Source: Planctomycetota bacterium (GTDB lineage Bacteria > Planctomycetota > UBA1135 > GCA-002686595). Taken from it: DNA of 50,582 nt. Positions 1 through 6,959 of the stretch are shown here, piece after piece. The stretch's first letter is position 1. Every line of letters starts with the position of its first letter. The DNA is taken from contig JAQWJQ010000013.1 in the NCBI GenBank assembly GCA_029248265.1, positions 1 through 50,582 of the forward strand, in the 5' to 3' direction. The translations under genes were made by a program, and so were the position numbers. Below the pieces are notes generated by a model. That model was not told where the DNA came from. It ran no database searches and worked only from the letters and a program-made list of their open reading frames with translations.

Positions 1-103
1 CGCTGTGCCTTCTTCATGCTGCTGTGTGTCCGTCGCGGGTCCTATTGGCGAGCTCGTTCAACGGGTGCGCTGACCCGTCGAAGTCCGCCAGAGGGGCGAC
101 CGA

Positions 104-322
104 TCAGCCGCCGAGGAACAGGTCCAGGACGCTGTCCGCGGTGCTGACGGTCTTCTTGAAGAACTCCGTGTAGCCGCAGTCGCTGCAGGTGATGTGGGTG
201 AAGCGCTGGTTCTGGATGTCGAAGAAGCGGGAGAGGCCGTCGCCCGTGGTGCGGATCACGCCGTGTTCGAAACGGCTGCACTGGCACTTGGGACACTCGT
301 ACTGGTGGTGATTCTGGGGCAT
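104..322 (-). CDS. Small zinc-ribbon nucleic-acid-binding protein (DUF2082/COG3478-like)
   Basis: A 72-residue protein with a clear zinc ribbon: CPKC at residues 10-13 and CSDC at 46-49, four cysteines placed to bind one zinc ion. Between them lies the stretch around TTGDGLSRFFDIQN, followed after the second pair by GYTEFFKK, which is characteristic of the COG3478 family of predicted nucleic-acid-binding proteins. The length is typical of the family. The start is supported by a GGAG ribosome binding site just upstream on the minus strand. It is divergent from the exported protein at 589 with about 270 bases between them, which probably hold both promoters. The exact role of the family is not known; a cytoplasmic nucleic-acid or RNA-polymerase-associated role is inference. 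The fold call is firm. Confidence 0.85.
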   Translation of the reverse strand: MPQNHHQYECPKCQCSRFEHGVIRTTGDGLSRFFDIQNQRFTHITCSDCGYTEFFKKTVSTADSVLDLFLGG

Positions 323-588
323 GGGGTCTCCGTGATGAGGTGGATCCTCGCGGCGGCCAAGCGGGGTCGCGCCTTCGGCTGAGCGACGTATACGGGTCCG
401 CAGGGACGATATTCACCCCCATGTAGGGGCCTCTTGGGGGCCCCAAGCGCGCTCGATTCACATTGGGGCCAATCGGCACGCATGGTTCCGAAGTCGAGGC
501 GTAGTCTCGACCAAGGCCGGCCGATAGGCCTTGCGGTGGAGATCCCCTCCCCGAAGCGCTCGCCCCTGCGGCGAAGGAGCACCCAGAC

Positions 589-1638
589 ATGATCATGCAA
601 CGCCCCGGTGTGGGGCTCTTCGCGGCGCTGGCCGTGGCCGGACTGACGTCCGCCGCGCTGGTGTCCTCCGGACCGAACGAGGGCTGGGCTTCATCGAGCA
701 TGAAGCACCGCGCCTCGGAGAAGTTCGACTACGTCCTCGGCCAGGAGAAGTGGCAGTCCCTCGGGGACGAGATCACTCTCTTCGGCCAGGAGTTCCCCGT
801 CGAGATGATCGGCCCTGTGCACTTCGAGATCGACTCGAACGGTGACGGTCGGGTCGACCGTGACGTGAAGGGCGATGACGGCTTCGTCGACCTCAAGGGC
901 GAGGACGCGCAGGGCCAGGTCTTCCACTACGGCGTCCGCTTCCGTAACGACGGCGAGCGCAAGTGGAGCTGGGCCGCCTCAGGCGCCATGACCGGCAAGG
1001 TCGAGGGGCTCACCATGGCGGTCATCGATGCCAACGCCAACGGGCGTTACGACGACCTGGGCGTCGACGGCCTCGCCATTGGCACGGACCGCGGCGCGGG
1101 CTACGTCTCTCGCATCGTTAGCATCGGCGGCAAGCTCTTTGAGTTCGCGGTCAACGCCGACGGCACCGAGGTCAAGACCCGGCCCTACACGGGTGAGACG
1201 GGCGTCCTCAAGCTCAAGAAGATCAAGGGCATCAAGGCCAGCGTCGTCACCGCCATCGCCCGTCAGGGCAAGGACGTGTCCTTCCAGATCGCCGGCGCCA
1301 AGAAGGGCATGGTGGTTCCAGTCGGAGACTACGTGCTCGCGGACGCCTTCCTGAAGGGCAGCTCGGAGACCGCGCGGATCCGCATGGGCCGCATGGAGCG
1401 GCTCGAGGTGGCCACGGACGGCGAGGTCGAGCTCCAGCTCGGCGGACCACTCGTGGGCGAGGTCCCCTCGCCGCGCCTGCAGGACGGCAAGGCCGTGGTC
1501 AGCCCCAACGTGCAGGTCTTCGGCTCGCTCGGCGAGGAGTACTACGACTTCCAGCCCAAGGGCAAGGTCCCGACCTTCGAGCTCTACGACGCCAACACCG
1601 GCAAGCGCCTGCAGAAGGGCAAGTTCCCCGCGGGCTGA
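589..1638 (+). CDS. Exported protein of unknown function with EF-hand-like Asp loops
   Basis: A 349-residue protein with an N-terminal hydrophobic signal segment (about residues 8-26, FAALAVAGLTSAALV). A GAAGGAG ribosome binding site lies 11 bases before the ATG. Two calcium-loop-like segments are visible, IDSNGDGRVDRD (about 81-92) and IDANANGRYDD (about 146-156), of the kind found in dockerins and EF-hand-like exported proteins. The rest is beta-rich with many charged residues and ends in a Gly-Lys-rich tail. I do not recognise the family. The annotated end is a TGA immediately followed by a second TGA, after which the same frame stays open for 44 coding-like codons (see the feature at 1636-1776), so the true C-terminus may lie at 1776. 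The gene stands alone and is followed by a strong terminator at 1810-1847. Confidence 0.8.
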   Translation: MIMQRPGVGLFAALAVAGLTSAALVSSGPNEGWASSSMKHRASEKFDYVLGQEKWQSLGDEITLFGQEFPVEMIGPVHFEIDSNGDGRVDRDVKGDDGFVDLKGEDAQGQVFHYGVRFRNDGERKWSWAASGAMTGKVEGLTMAVIDANANGRYDDLGVDGLAIGTDRGAGYVSRIVSIGGKLFEFAVNADGTEVKTRPYTGETGVLKLKKIKGIKASVVTAIARQGKDVSFQIAGAKKGMVVPVGDYVLADAFLKGSSETARIRMGRMERLEVATDGEVELQLGGPLVGEVPSPRLQDGKAVVSPNVQVFGSLGEEYYDFQPKGKVPTFELYDANTGKRLQKGKFPAG

Positions 1639-1776
1639 TGAGGCTCGGCCCTCCCGGTCACCGTGGGTGTACCGAACCAAACGAACCTTGATGTCATGGT
1701 CCTCAGCGAGCGGAAGATGTTCGGCAAGCTGGAGGCGAAGCCCCGCAAGAAGGCGGCGCCGCGCACGCGCGGATGA
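1636..1776 (+). other. In-frame continuation of the preceding gene beyond a tandem TGA-TGA
   Basis: The two codons after Ala-Gly are TGA TGA (1636-1641). The same frame then reads 44 sense codons to a TGA at 1774-1776. The extension reads GSALPVTVGVPNQ near its start and MFGKLEAKPRKKAAP near its end. I count 38 of 44 third positions as G or C, as expected for coding sequence here. The strong terminator starts only 34 bases after the distal stop but over 170 after the first. Three explanations fit: two selenocysteines, a decayed C-terminus, or chance. A small independent gene from the GTG at 1663 or the ATG at 1696 is also possible, but no good ribosome binding site precedes either. Confidence 0.4.
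1655..1674 (+). promoter_or_regulatory. Hairpin downstream of tandem TGA, possible SECIS
   Basis: CGGT (1655-1658) pairs with ACCG (1671-1674) and CAC (1659-1661) with GTG (1667-1669), leaving a single bulged T at 1670 and the loop CGTGG. The GU of the loop lies 22-23 bases after the second TGA, close to its distance in E. coli fdhF, whose SECIS also has a bulged U and a loop containing GU. The stem is short (7 bp), so the call is tentative. Confidence 0.3.
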
Positions 1777-1809
1777 CCCTGGCTGCCTGACACCGAACGA
1801 GGCTCCAGG

Positions 1810-1847
1810 GAGAGGCCCCGCCGAGCGATGGCTCGGCGGGGCCTCTC
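1810..1847. terminator. Strong hairpin terminator
   Basis: A perfect 17-bp inverted repeat (1810-1826 against 1831-1847) with the 4-base loop GATG. It lies between the plus-strand exported gene and the minus-strand genes that end at 2010. No long T-run follows, so it may act as a bidirectional or factor-assisted terminator. Confidence 0.8.
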
Positions 1848-1980
1848 TCGATCCCAGGGGCCGCGCGAAGACCCGGGCGATCCGGAAGGCGACCTCCGGC
1901 GTCGGGGATGACGTGCTGCCCTTGAGGGCGTTGACCATCTGCCGGGTGGCGTCGAAGGCAGCTTGGACCGCCTGACGGCC
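1848..1980 (-). pseudogene. Relic of an XRE-family helix-turn-helix regulator
   Basis: On the minus strand one frame reads RQAVQAAFDATRQMVNAL, then a short degenerate stretch, then PEVAFRIARVFARPLG. This matches the helix-turn-helix of small HipB/YgiT-type XRE regulators, which typically read DVTRQTVNALE ... PSL.LAFRIARVFG.PIE. About 43 residues of a family usually 65-80 long remain. There is no start codon with a ribosome binding site. A run of nine C residues (1982-1990) interrupts the region upstream and the terminator hairpin sits where the C-terminus should be. Positions normally held by the Glu-Arg-Gly turn are altered. I call it a decayed gene; a working very short regulator is unlikely. 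Confidence 0.55.
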
Positions 1981-2009
1981 ACCCCCCCCCACGCGCTGGT
2001 TGACGTTGG

Positions 2010-5000
2010 TCAGCGGCCTTTTGAGAACTCGATCAACTGAATCCGCGTCTCCGGTCCCCAGGTCGCGAGTCCGATGCGATCGCGCGCAGGGATGGGGTCG
2101 ATCGAGACGCGATCGAGCAGCTTCGTGTCGTTCCACAGGGCGGTACACCACCCGTCCCAGTACCGCAGCGAAAGGACGTGACCGCCCTCGGACTCGCCCA
2201 GCGGCACAGGATCCGATTGGTAGACCAATCGGTCGTACCGCTCGAGCCGGACCTGCACCTTCTCGCGACCCGCGGGCAGCACCAGGAGGTTCCAACCGGA
2301 GAGCCCGTCGTCGCCCCCCTCACCTTGGAACGTCAGCACGAGCTTCGGAGCCACCCCAGGCTCGAGGTGCACGTCGAGTCGGAGAGCGTCGACGTCCTTT
2401 GTCAGGTTCGACTTCAGCCAGAGGAGGTTGGACGGAGAGTCCTTCGGGAAGCCGGGGCGAACCGTGAACGGTCGCCACTTCACGGCGCCGTCGGTCTCCT
2501 TGCCGAACCAGGCCTTGTTCTTCGCCTGGAAGGAGCCCTCCTCTGTCTTGGTCTTCGAGCGATAGGAGCGGTGATCCAGCGACACCGCACGCTTCCAGCG
2601 CGGCTCCGTGACCGCAGGCCGCGGCCCCGGAACGTCGGGGGCCTTCGAGTCGGCCGTGAAGTCGAGCCGCGATCCATCCGGCTTCGAGATCGCCAGGACT
2701 GCGCCCGCTTTCCCGCCACGGTTACGGATCTTCAGGAGGACCTTGTTGCGCCCCGCCGCGAGCCGCGCAGGAAGCTTGATGGCGTCGGCGGCCTCCTCGT
2801 ACGGTCCGCGCCAGACCAGCTCGGTGCTCGCGTTGCGTCCGCGTCCTCGATATGAACCGACGCGACGGTCGTTGACGAACACAACGAGGTCGTCGTCCGC
2901 TCGCGCATGAATCAACACGTCGGCGGCCTCCGATACCGTGACATGGGTCAGGGCGTAGATGGCGGAGTTGTCGTCGCCGTAGGGCTGGTAGTCGAACTGC
3001 AGCCAGCCCGAGAGGAAGAGGCGCACGTCCTTGTGCGAGCCGCTGGCGGTCCAGTCGTGTGTCGGGTCTTGCCACGGCCGTGGCGCGTTCCCCTTGCGAC
3101 GCGCGTCCAGCGACTTGGGGCGCTCCTTGAAGTCGACCTCAACCTCCGGCGGGAACTGCGCCGCACCAGGATCCGCGCGCCTGGCGAAGAAGGGGCCGAC
3201 GGTCTTCCAGTCCATGATGACGCCGAGCTCGCGGCGCAGGTCTTCGGACTGTTCAAGGCGGCCGCGCTTGGACGCGCGAAACAACTGTCGCTCGATCACG
3301 TCGCGGGGCAGCTGCGAATTAGGGAAGGCCGAGAAGCGTCCCTCGAAGTCCTCGAGCTCGTCATCGAAGTCGAACGCGGCGAGCTCTTGGTTGAGCAGCC
3401 AGCGGTCGGATTCCTCCAGCGGGAAACCGAACCGAACGAGGTCGTCAAACGCCTCGTTGCCGAAGGCGCGCACGAGGTAGTGGGCGATCGACCGCATCAC
3501 CGCAGGCTCGCGTCCATCGCGCATCGGTGCCTCTCGGTACTCGCGGAAGAAGCGACGGAGCGGCGACCAGTCATGGTCGCCGCTTTTCATCGACGCGTAC
3601 TCACTCACGAAGTGGAGGAACAGACCGGCGCTCGGGCCGTAGTTCTGGATCCGCCAGTACTCGAGGTCGCGGTCCAGGAAGTAGCGCTGGAACGCGGCCA
3701 GGTTGGCGTCGAACGAGTGGAGCGCGTCGCCCCTCTGCTCGAGCGCCTCGTGGGCGAACGCCGCGCCGAGGTTCGCGAGCCCCTCCGCGAAGCCGCCATG
3801 CGTCGGCTTCGTGTCGTCCACGCAGTGGGTCAGCTCGTGATAGAGGAGGCCGTTGTCGACGCGAACGGGCGAGCTCGGCGAAGCCTGTGCGTTGCCGATG
3901 TCGATGATCTTCCCGCCGCCGATGCCTCCGCCGAACTCGAAGAGCTCCTTGAAGTACACGGTGACCCGGTCGCCGTCGGGGTTTGGGACTCTGCCGAAGA
4001 GGTCGGTGATGTAGACGTACGCCAGATCGAAGCGCAGCTTGGATTGAGCGGGGATGTCGCGGACGAGATCCTCGGGACCGATGAACAGGAAGCAGTGGCT
4101 CGCGACCACCGTCGTGCGACCCCAGACGGGGTGGTCGATCCACTTCTGCACCTCGACCAGCTGATCCGGGGGCACGTTGTCGAGGTGCCGCTCGCCGAGC
4201 TCCTCCATGCGTGTTTGCGCCTTGTCGTAGAGCTCGATGCCGTCCACGCGGCGGAGCTTCCTGAGCCCGGCGAGGGCCACCGCGTAGCGCTTGTCCTGCG
4301 CGAGACCCTCGACCGCTCGATAGAGCGCCTCTGTGCGGCCGTGCTCGTCGACCAGCGCCGCCACCTCAGCCTCTTGCTCCGCGGTCAGCTGGGTGAGTAG
4401 GCGGTCGCGTAGGTCGTCGACCCGCTCCATCGCGCGATCTGCGTCGTCGAGCGCGCCGATGACCTTCTCGTCCGCAGAGACGGCGAGGGCGCCCCCGATC
4501 TCCTCCAGCACCTTCAGCGCGCCGTGCAGCTGGCCGCGGTCGAACATGCGGCCAGCCTCGATGCGGAAGACCCGCACCTTCTCGCCACGAATACGCTGAC
4601 CGATGATCCGCTCCTCGTCGGGCGTGATCGGCGGAGGGTCGAGCTTGCCGACGGGCTTGAGAGCGTCGCGGACCCTTGCCTTGGTCGTATCGTCGTTGGC
4701 GGCGCGGAGCGCTTGATCCAGTCGCATCCAGGCGCCGGCGACGTCGCCGTCACGTCGCAGGCCCTCCGCCTCCTCGAACGCCCTCTCGAGCCGGGCTGGG
4801 CCGAGGGCGCCGCTGAACTCGGGGACCTTCACGCTCGTGACCTCGGCGAGGAGGTCGTCTTCGACCCAGTCCGCGCGTAGGCCGCCCAGTGGGCGGACCG
4901 AGTCGCCGCCCGGGGTGAGGAAGCCGAGGCGCACGGCCACAGAGCTCCCCGGCCTGAGGTCTTGGTCCTGCGGGATCTGGAGCGGCAGCGAGTAGTCGAC

Positions 5001-5273
5001 CTGCTTGCCGGCGCGCCACTTGGAGGTGGCGGGTTTCAGGTCGGGCTCGAGGACGAGGACGTCACCGTCCCCGGAGGTCAGCGCAACGCGGAGCCCATAG
5101 GGCACCTTGATCACCTCCTCCGGGGTGCATGAGAGCCGCAGTGTGAACCTGCCGTCGTCGGAAACGGTCGATGCGACCGCCTCGATCGAGACGGGCATCG
5201 GCTCCTGTTGCGCCGCCGGGGCGAGGGCGCAGAGGGTCGCGGCAGCGAGTGAGATGAGGAGCGAGGGGGGCAT
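2010..5273 (-). CDS. Large exported HExxH putative metallopeptidase with C-terminal carbohydrate-binding-like domains
   Basis: About 1087 residues from the ATG at 5273, chosen because it begins directly with a signal peptide (MPPSLLISLAAATLCALAPA); an upstream in-frame start would add 21 non-signal residues. Residues about 130-370 are charged and helical, with TPR-like spacing. YHELTH places His479, Glu480 and His483, and GGFAEGLAN supplies Glu497, so HExxH-x13-E resembles a gluzincin zinc site. The following segment is rich in aromatic residues. Residues about 720-900 resemble a PA14-like beta domain (DLVVFVNDRRVGSY, then KVLLKIRNRGG), and the last 190 residues look like a LamG/concanavalin-like sandwich. 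Inference: a periplasmic or surface peptidase acting on protein or glycoprotein. I cannot name the peptidase family. The gene follows the redoxin gene on the same strand with a 149-base gap. Confidence 0.8.
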   Translation of the reverse strand: MPPSLLISLAAATLCALAPAAQQEPMPVSIEAVASTVSDDGRFTLRLSCTPEEVIKVPYGLRVALTSGDGDVLVLEPDLKPATSKWRAGKQVDYSLPLQIPQDQDLRPGSSVAVRLGFLTPGGDSVRPLGGLRADWVEDDLLAEVTSVKVPEFSGALGPARLERAFEEAEGLRRDGDVAGAWMRLDQALRAANDDTTKARVRDALKPVGKLDPPPITPDEERIIGQRIRGEKVRVFRIEAGRMFDRGQLHGALKVLEEIGGALAVSADEKVIGALDDADRAMERVDDLRDRLLTQLTAEQEAEVAALVDEHGRTEALYRAVEGLAQDKRYAVALAGLRKLRRVDGIELYDKAQTRMEELGERHLDNVPPDQLVEVQKWIDHPVWGRTTVVASHCFLFIGPEDLVRDIPAQSKLRFDLAYVYITDLFGRVPNPDGDRVTVYFKELFEFGGGIGGGKIIDIGNAQASPSSPVRVDNGLLYHELTHCVDDTKPTHGGFAEGLANLGAAFAHEALEQRGDALHSFDANLAAFQRYFLDRDLEYWRIQNYGPSAGLFLHFVSEYASMKSGDHDWSPLRRFFREYREAPMRDGREPAVMRSIAHYLVRAFGNEAFDDLVRFGFPLEESDRWLLNQELAAFDFDDELEDFEGRFSAFPNSQLPRDVIERQLFRASKRGRLEQSEDLRRELGVIMDWKTVGPFFARRADPGAAQFPPEVEVDFKERPKSLDARRKGNAPRPWQDPTHDWTASGSHKDVRLFLSGWLQFDYQPYGDDNSAIYALTHVTVSEAADVLIHARADDDLVVFVNDRRVGSYRGRGRNASTELVWRGPYEEAADAIKLPARLAAGRNKVLLKIRNRGGKAGAVLAISKPDGSRLDFTADSKAPDVPGPRPAVTEPRWKRAVSLDHRSYRSKTKTEEGSFQAKNKAWFGKETDGAVKWRPFTVRPGFPKDSPSNLLWLKSNLTKDVDALRLDVHLEPGVAPKLVLTFQGEGGDDGLSGWNLLVLPAGREKVQVRLERYDRLVYQSDPVPLGESEGGHVLSLRYWDGWCTALWNDTKLLDRVSIDPIPARDRIGLATWGPETRIQLIEFSKGR

Positions 5274-5422
5274 TCGCAGCGAGTGGGGAGGGCGGGCGGT
5301 CCTCGGGCCGGAGGGGGCCGCGGGCCCGACCCGCATCCCTCCAGGGTCGTCCGTGGCGCGCCCTCGTCACCCTAGCCGCCGAGGGCTGTCGAGGACACCG
5401 AGAAGGTGCCGCGGCCGCTCCC

Positions 5423-6592
5423 TCAGTGCCCGTCGGAGTGGCCGGCCTGTTCCGGTCCTCCGTCCATGGCCGAGACCAGCTCCCGTGCGATCCTGGTCCC
5501 CTCGTGACAGTCCAACCCGCGGTACCGGATCTTCATGTCCGCGTCGAGCACCACGATGGTGGGCCAACCGTTCAGGAGCCAGTCGTCCGAGATCTTCGTC
5601 TTGGAGCCCTCGGGCCGGTTTTGGAAGTTGCGCCAGTTCAGCCGGTGCTCCTTCACAGCGGCGTGGGCACGGTCGAGGTCATCGGAGTTGACGCCGAGGA
5701 GGGCGAACGGACGATCCTTCATTTCCTTCACGAGCGACCGCTCGTGTGGGTACAGAGCCCGGCAGGGGCCTCACCAGTCGCCCCAGAAGTCCAGCAGTAC
5801 GACCTTGCCCTTGTAGTCCGAGAGGGCGAATGCGTTGCCGGCGAGGTCGAGTCCCTGGATGTCCGGTGCGACCATGCCGAGGGAGAACTTCTCTCGCACG
5901 GCGATTCGGTTCTCGACCTCCTCCGCCAGCATCTCCATGTCCACCTTGGCCAGCGCTGCGCGGAGCTCGGCGATGGCCTCCTGGAACGCTTCGGAGTCCA
6001 CGGGGGCGTTCTCGAGGCTTCCTGACGTACGTGAGAACACCGCCCAGGTGCGGACCTCCTCGTTCGGGGAATCTTTCTCAAGCCCTGCGCCGATGGCGGC
6101 GCCTTCCTCCTCACCGAAGAAGTAGACGAGGCGGCCGAGCATCCAGGAGAGCTCCTCCAGCCGGTCCGAACCGCGGTGGGCCGTCACGAGTTCATGGAGG
6201 CTGTCCTTCGCCGCCTGGCGTCCGGCGCCCTTCATGGGCATGCCGTTCTGCGTCACCCACATGAGGAACGGGATCGCGGCGTCGGTCCCCACATGGTCGC
6301 GAGCGGCCGCTTGGAAGCGGGCCACGAACGGGATCAGCGGCGAGCTCCATGCCGAGGCCGGGACCGGGGCCCCACCGGCCTTCTCGGCGTCACGCAGGGC
6401 CCTGAGGCTCTTCGACCACTGCGCATTGGCCGCCTCGGTCTCCGCGACGAGTCGCTCGTAGCGGTCGAGCGGGGTCTCTTGGCTGTGGCCTGAGGTCGCC
6501 TCCTGGCGAGGCGGGTGGAGCGAGGGAGCAAGGGGGGGGCCGGCGACGGGCCCCATGAGGCTGAGCCCCGTGAGGAGGACGAATGAGATCAT
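5423..6592 (-). CDS. TlpA-like thioredoxin-fold selenoprotein: in-frame TGA (Sec274) in a UGPC active site
   Basis: Read through one TGA at 5773-5771, the frame encodes 389 residues. Residues 1-20 form a signal peptide (MISFVLLTGLSLMGPVAG). Residues about 40-235 are helical, as in the N-terminal part of many planctomycete redoxins. The redoxin/TlpA domain begins about residue 242 with SLGMVAPDIQGLDLAG and continues LSDYKGKVVLLDFWGDW, the TGA, then GPCRALYPHE. The TGA stands precisely where the attacking cysteine of the CGPC motif belongs; the resolving Cys277 is present. After it 115 codons continue without a frame change and include LLGVNSDD, the cis-proline loop NGWPTIVVLDAD and the final helix. 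A SECIS-like hairpin lies at 5746-5729. Expected role: thiol-disulfide exchange outside the cytoplasm. The alternative is a TGC-to-TGA nonsense mutation, which the intact downstream frame and the hairpin make less likely. Annotation pipelines would split it into 6592-5771 and a piece starting near 5731. Confidence 0.85.
5729..5746 (-). promoter_or_regulatory. Bacterial SECIS-type hairpin following the Sec TGA
   Basis: On the minus strand CACGAGC (5746-5740) pairs with GCUCGUG (5735-5729) around the loop GGUC. The repeat is perfect and is preceded by CC and followed by GG, which can extend the stem past a small internal loop. The loop begins 32 bases after the TGA. Bacterial SECIS elements lie within the coding sequence just after the UGA and carry a G or GU in the apical loop for SelB; E. 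coli fdhF has GGUC in its loop. The hairpin also encodes HERSLV in the protein, so it is under double constraint. Confidence 0.75.
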
Positions 6593-6900
6593 CGCGAGAG
6601 CAGTGGGCTAGGCGGCAGGTGCTTCGAACACTAGCACGGGGATTTGGCCCCGGAGCTGAAGTTCCGCTCCCGTCGGACCCCCTCACGCCGTGGCCCTGGA
6701 ACTCGCGCGGATGTGTCCCGAATCGACGAAGGGGGACGCGTGGGACGCGAGCAAGGCCCGGTGACATCCGGTGCTCGCCCGACCGGCTCGTGTCTCGTGC
6801 GGCCAGCGGCGCAGCGCGGCATCTTGCGTAGCAGCTGCGCGCTGAACCGGAAAGCCTGGCTGAGCTCGCGATGGTCGCGAGTCGTGGGTCGGCGCCGGGT

Positions 6901-6946
6901 CGGGGCGGAGCTGCTACGGAAGATGCACCCGCGCGGCTCCGCCCCG
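6901..6946 (-). terminator. Probable terminator, in an otherwise gene-free 6593-6959 gap
   Basis: CGGGGCGGAGC (6901-6911) and GCTCCGCCCCG (6936-6946) form a perfect 11-bp inverted repeat with a 24-base loop, about 14 bases beyond the stop of the minus-strand gene ending at 6960. The remainder of 6593-6959 shows no credible gene; it should hold the promoter of the redoxin gene that starts at 6592, but I see no clear -10/-35 pair. Confidence 0.5.
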
Positions 6947-6959
6947 TCCCTCGGTCAGA

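Noticed and set aside
1982-1990. Run of nine C residues as a phase-variation switch
   Set aside because: The only gene it touches is a relic without start or end, so slippage would not switch any product.
2907-4400. Long open frame on the plus strand, 497 codons
   Set aside because: It is antisense to the HExxH protein, whose codon pattern, signal peptide and motifs are clear; in high-GC DNA such shadows are common. Similar shadows at 16689-18851, 23024-25237, 28473-30695 and 48026-49927 were rejected for the same reason.
5360-5386. 7-bp inverted repeat after the redoxin gene as its terminator
   Set aside because: Short stem, 13-base loop and no T-run; it could be chance, and the next gene on the same strand starts only about 90 bases further on, so read-through is also possible.
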